Below, in pieces: positions 55,761-64,000 of a stretch of 64,000 bases of DNA; position 1 is the first letter of the stretch; each line of letters starts with the position of its first letter. The DNA lies in the NCBI GenBank assembly GCA_942159475.1, contig OW804095.1, positions 152,944,808-153,008,807 of the forward strand, written 5' to 3'. The notes below the pieces were generated by a model. The model was not told the DNA's origin, did not search any database, and saw only the letters and a program-made list of their open reading frames with translations. The stretch is from Sthenelais limicola. Its lineage: Eukaryota; Annelida; Polychaeta; Phyllodocida; Sigalionidae. Made by a program: the position numbers and the translations under genes.

Positions 55761-57271
55761 CATAAATACCCCCATACTGTAAACTACACAGAAAGGCTTG
55801 TAATTAATATAAATACAGATTAAGTTTATATTTGAGAAATTTGTGATTAAGTAATTAATATAGAAACAAAACGGTTATGTAATATTTAGGAACTGGAGTT
55901 GGGGGGGGCAGTCATTCCCCCCCCCCCTCCCCCCACCCCGAGTAGCCACTTCTAGTCTGGGATGGGGTGGAGGGAGGGAGGAGGGTAGAGGGTGGAGGGG
56001 AAGGGTAGAGGGTAGTAGGCGAGTAGTATGGGGAGGGCAAGGGCTATATGTAGAGACACAGGAGGAGGAAGATCCAAATATAGTCCCAGGAGGAGCCAGA
56101 CATGGGATCTATAGACCAAGTGTGGCAGAGGTGGGTAACATTCCTTCATCGCTATTCCTCATTGTTTTACCAACTCGCCAATAACTTCACATGTAAATAT
56201 CACACATTTGATTCAAACATCTCCAAATCTTTAAGACTCTATCACTGACATGGCGTGAATTCGATCAGCTCTAGACACCTTGCTTGAATATAATTATTGT
56301 TTAGGCCCTCTCCCCCAGTAGGAGCCCACATGCTATTGGCCTGCTATCACTAGATGTACAAAACAGGTTCTTGAGATCATTATAATTATTGAAAGTTTCA
56401 TCTAAGATAAGAGCATCAATTCGTGGCCTTTGGGCCATGCTTGTAATTAAAACTTATCAGTCAATATAGAGAGACGTGGAGACATAGAGACGTGCTACAT
56501 GTTTAACAAAAGATTAGTAAATACAAGTTAATAAATCAATGTATATGTCTAGTGGGAAAGATACCTACTGAGCAATTTATAGATAAAAACATGTTTTCAA
56601 CTGAAATGAAATAACTAGATCCCAAGCATTCACGAGTTAAATATTAAATTATTAAAATTACTCCAATATCGCAAAAGAAATGGTGAACAGGTATCATACT
56701 CTTGAAAAACACTGATAAACTGACTCCCATATAAAGGTAGGTAGGTGGGGCTGGGGCAGGTAGGGCTGGGGCAGGTAGGGGAGTGCCATATGGAGAGAGT
56801 GCTGATGGCAGAGATACGAGTCAGGCCGTGACCTGGCTGACCTTGGATGACCTTTGGTGACCTTCAGCTTTTGTTGTCGGTGGCCAGACACAGAGGGCGC
56901 TGAACAGGGGGCACAAAATGGCGGCTCCATGTCACCAGTCACCTCTGACACTCGGGTCTACCATGTTATTTACAAACGCTCGTAAAATTTGGTGGAATTT
57001 CGCAGATTTGTATTTGAAACGCTGGAATATTTGGGGCATATTTCGTACGTGCTGTACTAGCTTCATTACTATTGTAGAAATTCGCACCTTTTTTCTTACT
57101 TTTCATTTACATTTTCGATATTTTTTGCTTGTTTTATGGCTATATAATGGCTCAATAACACAGGTAAACCATGGGGAGGAGGATTGTTACATTTCTCTCT
57201 CATACAGACTTTCAGAAACAAGTGATAACATTATGGGCATGCATTCGTTCTCAACAGGCAATCATACATAG
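55761..57271. repeat. Unique DNA with small repeats
   Basis: C run at 55916-55932; GGTAGGGCTGGGGCA repeated two to three times at 56735-56780. A + frame of about 117 codons (56918-57271) has no recognised domain. Confidence 0.35.
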
Positions 57272-57336
57272 TGCCTAGCATTAAGAGAGGCTTTCCCTCC
57301 GTTTGAAGGGACTCTCTCACGTTTGGGCCTAGACTG
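57272..57336 (+). mobile_element. M2 right-end fragment
   Basis: AGAGAGGCTTTCCCTCCG to TTTGGGCCTAGACTG. Confidence 0.78.
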
Positions 57337-57473
57337 TCTGTGCTTAGTAAAGCACAATGAGCGACTTTTCAAGGTCACAACCAAATGTCGTCTGCTGAGT
57401 TAGCGCCGTCTAGCGGTGGATGATGGAGTCACTCAGACATGGCTGAGACGTGGGAGGACAGAGGAGTGGCAAG

Positions 57474-57614
57474 TACACTGTGTTTGAGACCTTTTTAAAG
57501 TAAATTGTCGCAATGTTTCTACACTCTATTTGAGATCTACATGGAGCGGTTCGCCGTAGGGTTACCATTGGGTCGCTTTGATGTTTACTCTAAGTAGGTC
57601 TCAAACAGAGTGTA
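57474..57614 (-). mobile_element. M7 element with an extra half on the left
   Basis: A full 95-bp copy lies at 57520-57614 (TACACTCTATTTGAGATC to GGTCTCAAACAGAGTGTA), 96% identical to 7649-7743 in inverted orientation. A second left end, TACACTGTGTTTGAGACC at 57474, with following sequence precedes it. Confidence 0.82.
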
Positions 57615-57888
57615 CACATATACGTATAACATGGACATTCTTAAAAAAACTTCGAATTTAGTGCAAGATTAGACACGTTTACTTAAAATATTGTAGTTTG
57701 GTATAATACTTTCTTGGCATCTCCTGTTTGGCGTGGTTTCCCCAAAAGTATGTTTTGTACAGGTCAGGGGCTTTTTGCGGGGTTTCATGTCAGTGCCCTA
57801 TCTTAATGTGACGCTGTAAATGTACATATATGTTATGCACCTGTCCAATCAGAGGGAGGGGGGGGGGCTAATGAACCATTGTCCATTA

Positions 57889-58034
57889 CAGTCTAGTCCA
57901 GAAAGCCACATTCCTCGAGCGTTGCAGTTCACCGCATACAGCAATAAGCTTAACCACCAAGCTAAGACTACGGCTAAAAGTGTTCATGGGAATCACCTGA
58001 ACCCCTAAAAGTTAGGGCTTTCTACTACTGACTG
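57889..58034 (-). mobile_element. M3 element, diverged, with 4-bp target duplication
   Basis: Begins CAGTCTAGTCCAGAAAGCCA and ends TTTCTACTACTGACTG. The interior, AATAAGCTTAACCACCAAGC, is the reverse complement of the other M3 copies. ATTA abuts both ends (57885-57888 and 58035-58038). Confidence 0.85.
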
Positions 58035-58739
58035 ATTAGCCGCCATGTGAGGGGCTGTCCAGCCATGGTTCAGTTACCTGCCATACACCAACTATAGGTT
58101 TTACATCATCTATGCATGCACCTGTACCAGGGATAAAACATCATTTATCAACGTATATACTTCCTTCCTATTCAACAAGGGAGATAAAAGATTAATGTAA
58201 ATCAACGAACGTGACACCTTCCACCTGGTTTACCCGCGTCCCACAATCTTGTAAGATTTCTCACCTGAAATATACAAAAGAACCCATGAACATGTTGTCA
58301 TATAATTGATGGATTGATAAGGAAAATGGTGCTACATGTCCCTGGAATGTAACTGCATTAGTACAATCTGGGGTTTTTCGCTGGACCTTCTTGCTATAAG
58401 GGGTTTGCAACGATGTCATTTATTCCGATACACAAGAACTGATTAACACTGGCCAATCTCTGCACAACAAATACATGGACATAACGTTAGGAAAGGTACA
58501 TGCTGCCTGGGGCTATCTCTATTGTACATCTTGATTGTACTTTGTTTAATATTGAAGCTGTGGTATATCTAAGGCTTCAATCATCCAATATGAGTATGAC
58601 AAACTGTGAACCACTGTTAGTCCATGTAGTAATATTTACTCACAAGTTCTGTATGTAATCATTCCCCATCTCACCTCATTTACATGTCTCAAACCACTAT
58701 TTGATAATTCATACAAATTGTTTCTGTAACAATTCATGT
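58035..58739. other. Unique or old repeat sequence
   Basis: TCTCACCTGAAATA near 58260 also occurs near 18122 and 35585. No gene. Confidence 0.3.
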
Positions 58740-58862
58740 TAACTATAAGATATAATCCCGAACGCGGCACCCTCTGCGAGAACTAGTTTCTAGATTTGGA
58801 GCAACCGCATTGTACTATACCATCGGCAATAAAAGGATTTTTGAATTTGAATTTGAATTTGA
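58740..58862 (+). mobile_element. Possible 3' end of a retroelement
   Basis: CATTGTACTATACCATCGGC with AATAAAAGG is followed by (TTTGAA)n at 58838-58860, the form of LINE/SINE 3' ends in many invertebrates. No coding part is recognised upstream. Confidence 0.45.
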
Positions 58863-58997
58863 CAATTAGTGGACAATTAGTGCATTTAGCAGCGCATACA
58901 GTTATACACAGTTAGAGCATGGCTGGATACTTATTTCCCCGTCAGACCGGCGCCTTGTTACACGGGATAAACCGATAATCCAATCACTTTAATACTA

Positions 58998-59098
58998 GCC
59001 ATGCACTGTTACACCAGAGGGTTCCACAATCACTGCAATAGCCATACACTGTTACAACAGAGGGTTCCGCAATCACTGTACACTGTTACAGCAGAGCC
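58998..59098. repeat. 47-bp tandem repeat, about 2.3 units
   Basis: CATGCACTGTTACACCAGAG with GGTTCCACAATCACTG recurs at 59044 and in part at 59079. Confidence 0.75.
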
Positions 59099-59130
59099 GA
59101 TTGTACATTTTCTGACACTCTGACCCAGAG
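59095..59130 (+). mobile_element. M1 right-end fragment
   Basis: GCCGATTGTACATTTTCTGA with CACTCTGACCCA. Confidence 0.7.
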
Positions 59131-59223
59131 AAGTTGCTAATTCAAGTGATCCAGGCGGGAGGCACAGTGTACATGTCTACATTACTATAAGGTGGACGGA
59201 GGCCACCCAGGCGGCCATTATAA

Positions 59224-59460
59224 GGGTCAGAATTTCAGAAAATGTACAATTCAACTTGGCTATTCTTCTCAAATAACCCTAATTTCAGACGAAAATAAAC
59301 TTCAAAATACAGTTCAACCTAACCAAACAGATTGCTAGAATCAATGCAATGCCGAATATACTCGAATTTACCTAATATTGACCAAATTGCAGCCTAATTT
59401 AACAGAATTTACTTAATGTGTACAGCTGCCAATTATACATTTTCTGAAAATCTGACCCAT
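59224..59460 (+). mobile_element. M1 element
   Basis: Begins GGGTCAGAATTTCAG, ends GAAAATCTGACCCAT. Close to the copies at 20145 and 36399. Flanks TATAAG and ATAAAG are at best a weak duplication. Confidence 0.88.
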
Positions 59461-59666
59461 AAAGGTACACAATACGGCTCACACTGTGTAAGGTGCATGA
59501 TTATACCTGGCCACCTACAGGAGCAGGACGCCAGCCTGTCTGGTACAACAATACCTTTATTAACTCTACATTGTCCACCCTGGAGTTAGAGCTGGATAAT
59601 CCTGGAGTTAATCCTCCGCTAATCCGCACAAGGTGAGATCATGTCGTCCCCTGACATCATGGCCAT

Positions 59667-59815
59667 ATGGGTCAGGTCGTCAGAAAATGTACAATTCATC
59701 TTCACCAATCCTCTCAAATAATCCAAATCTGAGCGGGAAGGGGGGGGGGGGGGGGCGTGGGGAGGAGGGTTATATCATATATGATATATATGATATCATA
59801 TATATGTATCATTAA
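59667..59815 (+). mobile_element. M1 left end, broken by a G run and TA-rich palindrome
   Basis: ATGGGTCAGGTCGTCAG to AAATAATCCAAATCTGAG is M1; the rest is replaced by a G run at 59741-59755 and overlapping ATCATATATGATATATATG palindromes. Confidence 0.7.
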
Positions 59816-60190
59816 ACAACAACATCATAGTTGGCACTAATATCAAGAGATGTAAATCTGACCCTTAAATACCTTTAGAACCTCAGATACTGGATTCAAC
59901 CCTGCTTTTATAAAAGAACAGTCAAGGAACTATCTCCACAAATCCCATAATTATTGCTTGTTGGTAGTAAATTGCTCCATGTTCCTCCACTAGCATGAAG
60001 TAAGGTCATCATGACCAGCAGGCATCACCCGGGGGAGTACTAGAGTGGTCAGCCCCACTGACCCTTGGACAGGCAGGATGACAACTGACCACCAGGCATG
60101 AAATGGGTAGCGTGAATCCCCACCTGGGCCCTGGCATTATGAGGGCGTTTGAATAATACATCAGCTATGATATAGACTAGCTCTCAGCCC
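59816..60190. other. Unique sequence
   Basis: Nothing recognised. Confidence 0.35.
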
Positions 60191-60287
60191 TACACTCTGT
60201 CCAGCCTCTGTAGAACCTAGACTTCAAAGAGTACCGGTATAGGCTAGCATTGGGGTTTAGGTTCTTCAGAGGCTGGACAGGGTGTAG
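60191..60287. mobile_element. 97-bp fold-back element
   Basis: TACACTCTGTCCAGCCTCTG with TAGAACCTA at the left is complementary to TTAGGTTCTTCAGAGGCTGG with ACAGGGTGTA at the right, about 31 bases with few mismatches around a 34-base loop. Single copy in the window. Confidence 0.7.
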
Positions 60288-60311
60288 ACTGTTATTTGTA
60301 GGGCCCTAGTG

Positions 60312-60445
60312 CAGTCAGGTTCAGAAGGTAGTTTTGGACCCCTAAGTCTTAGGGGGTCATTAACACTTTAGCCTTAGTCTTAGCCTTGTGGTTAAGCTTA
60401 TCGCTGGATGTGGAATCGAGGAATGTGGCCGTCTGGACCTGACTG
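60312..60445 (+). mobile_element. M3 element, 134 bp, with 4-bp target duplication
   Basis: Begins CAGTCAGGTTCAGAAGG, ends CCGTCTGGACCTGACTG. AGTG lies at 60308-60311 and 60446-60449. Nearly identical to 34897-35030 in the same orientation. Confidence 0.92.
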
Positions 60446-60469
60446 AGTGCAGTCTAGAGCTTACCCGAG

Positions 60470-60500
60470 TCAGTCTAGGCTCAGAGTCACTCAGATCAGA
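60470..60500. mobile_element. M2 end fragment
   Basis: CAGTCTAGGCTCAGAGTCAC, with TCAGATCAGA soon after. Confidence 0.5.
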
Positions 60501-61261
60501 ACAACTAACTCCAGCATTAACTCACAAAGAAACAACCAAAACATCAAAAGCTTGTTTTCATGACTGATGCTCCTCTATAAAGGGCAAAGCTCTAAAGAAA
60601 GTTTTTAAAGAATGTAATTAAATAATAATAATATTGGCCTTTGAATGAAATTTAAAAAAATCAGAATATAGATCTATACTTGGAAGGGCCTGGGGGTAGG
60701 GTAGATTGTGCGTTTGAAAGAAGACCTACTCAAGTAGTTCATAATTATGACAGCCACAGTGGGTGTATTCCATTTATTTCATGCATGACAATCAAACTGG
60801 TATTAAGTACAACTCCAAGATAAAAGATAGACATTCCATTAAAATGAGTTTTAATTACAGCGCTATGCCAGATGGACGTTTGGATACTTGAATAGGAGAG
60901 ATGTGACATATAGTGAGATGTCACATAGTATAGTGCTTATCAGATCAAATACATTGTTACACAAGAGGTAGCACACAACTAATCGGAGGGAAAATGTCAA
61001 GGTGCCTGAAGCTTTTATATAGAAATAGAAACATATTCATAGCAATATATGAAAGATAACAGCCACATGTTTTGCAACCAAAGAAGCTTGTTAGAAACTG
61101 AATTATTTGGTGGGATAATGATTGTCCTATCGCACCTTGCTTTGTTGGAGGAAAACATGTTTTGTAGAAGAACAAACTTAATTTTTGAGGTAAAGATTAC
61201 TGGTCTAATAACAGGTCTTAAAGCTTCATTCTCAGTTAATGTGACAAAGACGATCTTACCA
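60501..61261. other. AT-rich unique sequence
   Basis: AGTGAGATGTCACATAGTA near 60912 is a short imperfect repeat of ATGTGACATATAGTG. No gene. Confidence 0.35.
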
Positions 61262-61402
61262 AATTTACTCATTTTATGACTTATAGAACTGATTTTAACA
61301 ATATTCTGCTGCAGTTATATGTTTATTCAAGAGTTACTCATATTATGACTTATAGAACTGAGTTTAACAATATTCTGCTGCTGTTATATGTTTATACAAA
61401 AA
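61262..61402. repeat. Tandem duplication of about 66-70 bp
   Basis: TTATGACTTATAGAACTGA with ACAATATTCTGCTGC at 61273 recurs at 61343. Confidence 0.88.
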
Positions 61403-61587
61403 TTCAAAGTCGAATCTGCTGAGAGAAAGGGCCGCCGGGGAGCGGAAATAATGTCGGTGGGTCTCAGAAATATAAAAGTGAACTTTTATCATCTATGAAG
61501 CCCTGTAGCAAAAACAACCAGACAAAATCCCCCGAAATATTGGTCAAACGAATTTTAAATGAGTTGGAAATGAAGGGAGCAAACATT

Positions 61588-61790
61588 AGTGAGAGAGAGA
61601 GGGAGAGAGAGGGAGTGAGAGAGAGTGAGGAGAGAGAGAGGGAGGGAGAGGGAGAGAGAGGGAGAGAGGGAGAGAGAGGGAGAGAGAGAGGGAGGGAGAG
61701 AGAGAGAGAGGAGAGAGAGTGAGAGAGAGGGAGAGAGGAGAGAGGAGAGAGAGAGGAGAGAGAGGGAGAGAGAGGGAGAGAGGGAGTGCC
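61588..61790. repeat. GA microsatellite
   Basis: About 200 bases of GAGAGAGGGAGAG on the + strand; overlapping Arg/Glu and Leu/Ser frames are by-products. Confidence 0.96.
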
Positions 61791-62394
61791 ACTTAATTGA
61801 AGCAAACCCACAGATGAGCAACATTTGAAAAGATCCAATGTTATAAACATGAAGGACCACACAGTCAAAGATAAGTCATAGATAAATTTAATGTACATTT
61901 AACCACCAGCTTTTGTGGTAAGATAATAGTGAAATAAAGCCCACAAAGGCTGACAAAGAACCCACCCAACCACACATAGAAATCTACAATACGCAGAAAC
62001 AATTAGATTTCAAGGCGTTGTAACAAATTGCATGTAATGGTTGCTTTAACGAGCCTGGCGGTGGTAGGGGTGAAATTTGAATCATTATCTGGAGGTAAAG
62101 TTGGAGTAAAAGAAGGGGCAATGTGAGAGAGAGGTGTATTAGAGTAATTAGTGGTTTAATAAGGTAAAGAGTTGCGCTGTTGATTGCCCAGCGCGGGGTA
62201 ATTAGATGGAGCTGCCACACATTTAGACTGCTCAGTGTGGGGGTGATGAGGGGGGCGGGGGGGGTGTAGGGGGGGGGGGGTGCCACTGGGAGGGGGATGA
62301 TGGCTGTAACTAGCAAGAAAGTATCTTTTTGTTTTTAAAGGTTTTATTCAGCTTCCTGCCGTCTTTACTAGGAAGAAATTTAATGAAAATTGCA
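61791..62394. repeat. Unique sequence with a G-rich stretch
   Basis: GGGGGGCGGGGGGGGTGTAG with a further G run at about 62248-62282. No gene. Confidence 0.4.
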
Positions 62395-62524
62395 GGAAGG
62401 GAAGGAAGGAAGGGAGGAAGGAAGAATGGACAGAAGTATGATGGAATTAATTAGAGAGCGAGAGAAAGAAAGAATGCAAAGAGGACTGAGAGAGGGAGCG
62501 AGAGAAGAGAGAGAGGGACAGGGG

Positions 62525-62559
<35 letters not shown>

Positions 62560-62675
62560 TGGGACAGAGGGAGAGAGGAGGTAGAGAGAGAGAAAGGGAG
62601 AGAGGAGAGAGGGAGAGAGAGAGAGAGTGTGTGAGAGAGAGAGAGAGAGAAAGGTAGAGAGAGGCAGACTGACAG
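62395..62675. repeat. GGAA and GA microsatellites
   Basis: (GGAA)n-like start at 62395-62425, then GAGAGAG runs at 62480-62665. Confidence 0.93.
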
Positions 62676-63132
62676 AGGGGATTAGGGGCACATACAACAG
62701 AGGCAAAAGTGAAGGAGATGGAGAAAGAAGAGAATGAGAGAGAATGGCGAGAACACGACAAGACAACTATACAGTACTAGACCTGGCAACATTAGTCTAA
62801 AAAAACGAACAAAAAATGAAATTTCAGAAGAATTATCAAGAGTCTTAAAGAAACATCTGATTCCACCTCCACACACTATGAGCCACACATAAATCTCTAC
62901 CATATTCACTACAATACCTGTATAACCTAGATACCAGCGTTCCACCTCCCCACCTGTCCCCCGCCCCCCACCTGTCCCCTCCATTGTTTCAATGCATCAG
63001 TAATGGCTTAAATTGCCTCACGTTTACAAGACATTATCATATTTTTCACCATTACTTTTGACTTGAAAGTATGAGTGTGTCTTCCTACAGATACATCATT
63101 CCCATTTACACTTCCCACTAGTAACACTCGTC
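62676..63132. other. Unique sequence
   Basis: Nothing recognised. Confidence 0.35.
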
Positions 63133-63368
63133 GGGCAGATTTGCAGAAAATGTATAATTGGCAGCTCTGCATATTTAGTAATTTCTGCTAAATTCTGCTT
63201 AAAAAAGAGATAAATTTGGGGTATATCTGAGTATATTTGCTATCACACTGGTTTAAATTATCAGTTCTGTTATGTTAAACAGCATTTTGAAGCTCATTTA
63301 TGTCTTAAATGTGGGTTATTTGAGAGGATTGGTGAAGGGGAATTGTACATTTTCTGGAAATCTTACCC
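63133..63368 (-). mobile_element. M1 element, inverted, diverged
   Basis: Begins CGGGCAGATTTGCAGAAAAT, ends TCTGGAAATCTTACCC. The interior matches inverted copies in parts. Confidence 0.78.
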
Positions 63369-63779
63369 TCCCTACCTTAACACAGATCTCACGCACAGAT
63401 AAACCCCATCCATCACCACGTCACGGACTATATGTGAAATATCATCCAAATTTCTCATGTATCTCATTGTTATTTGATAGTCCTTATTTGTCAAGACATT
63501 AATTTACAATTTAATAATGCCTAACCATAGGGTGAGGGTTGACGGGGGTCTTGCCATACTGAGGGCCTGAGACCGCCCCAGGCAGAAGGGCTGACGTTTC
63601 GGGGCCATCTACAGGGGTAAATTATGAGGCATGGGCAATTATAGGCCAGGATTAAAGGAATACCTCCCCAATGATTTGTGATATAATCTGCACAGTGTAC
63701 TTTTGAGAAATCGCCTCCAGGCCATATCAAAGAGGAAATCCATTCACAAGTCAATGACTGAATGTGAATACATGCTATT
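63369..63779. other. Unique sequence
   Basis: Nothing recognised. Confidence 0.35.
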
Positions 63780-64000
63780 TATATGTACTATACAAGCACT
63801 TATATGTGCATAATCACGAATGCATGCATACATTAATGCATGATGTACATACACTCATATGCATAATGTATACATACATATATGCATAATGTATATAGAT
63901 ACATACATACATACATGCATAAATTCATAAATACATAATGTAGATGCATGTATAAACATATACACATACATGCATGTACGTACATACATGTACATACATA
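63780..64000. repeat. ACAT/ATGC-type microsatellite, cut by the window edge
   Basis: Imperfect ACATACATGCATA and ATACATACAT runs with frequent TGCATAATG words. Confidence 0.88.

Noticed and set aside
61464..61898. Leu/Ser-rich or Arg/Glu-rich proteins over GA tracts (also 34659-35027, 62380-62766, 38143-38494)
   Set aside because: The frames exist only because GA, TC and CTCCC repeats lack stop codons.
1..64000. tRNA, rRNA or other structured RNA genes
   Set aside because: I found no convincing B-box (GGTTCGA type) with a cloverleaf partner and no rRNA words; a covariance-model search would be decisive.

Overview
This is eukaryotic, animal DNA: about 64 kb of AT-rich sequence dominated by small inverted-repeat transposons, with one clearly recognisable protein gene. 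The gene, at 5068-6147 on the + strand, is an uninterrupted 359-codon Mab-21 family gene (MAB21L1/MAB21L2 type). Its length equals that of the vertebrate proteins as I know them, and it is close to them along its whole length. The mixture of an animal developmental gene, many short non-autonomous elements, GA microsatellites, minisatellites and possible retroelement tails fits an invertebrate genome. A marine, possibly lophotrochozoan, animal is my guess, but the sequence alone does not fix the phylum.

Layout. Positions 1-2970 are AT-rich with single copies of element families. Positions 2975-4986 hold CpG-rich patches, a GC-box-rich probable promoter (about 3540-3830) and a long leader. The Mab-21 coding region follows, then about 3 kb of AT-rich downstream DNA with few repeats. 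CpG-rich, promoter-like islands without a recognised gene lie at 9660-9880, 10245-10345 and 41370-41560. From 10 kb to the end the window is a patchwork of transposon relics. M1 is about 240 bp with ends GGGTCAG...CTGACCC and about 25 copies. M2 is about 210 bp with ends CAGTCTAGGC...GCCTAGACTG and nearly 30 copies or pieces. M3 is 134-146 bp with ends CAGTCAGG...CCTGACTG, three copies, each with a perfect 4-bp target duplication. M4 is about 300-340 bp with AGGCC ends and A/T runs, M5 about 350-400 bp, M6 about 375 bp, and M7 is a 95-bp element with two copies 96% identical and 50 kb apart. Tandem arrays include a 1.9-kb array of 38 units of about 51 bp (45,110-47,025), an array made from one end of M2 (43,321-44,040), a 20-bp repeat (26,052-26,271), a 13-bp repeat (27,706-27,970), and GA-rich tracts with purines always on the + strand.

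Function. With one coding gene in 64 kb, the window looks like the regulatory landscape of a developmental gene. In vertebrates Mab21l1 and Mab21l2 lie inside introns of NBEA and LRBA; whether the same holds here cannot be decided, since I recognise no neurobeachin exon.

The most unusual signal is in the transposons. Several M1 and M2 copies are flanked, flush with their ends, by direct repeats of very different lengths (7, 7, 8, 14, 19, 24/29 and 35 bp), whereas M3 copies all have exactly 4 bp. Variable, long target duplications are not typical of elements with terminal inverted repeats. A second oddity is repeated tandem amplification of one M2 end. A third is a 21-bp hairpin at 21,479-21,543 whose 23-bp loop recurs exactly inverted 150 bp downstream.
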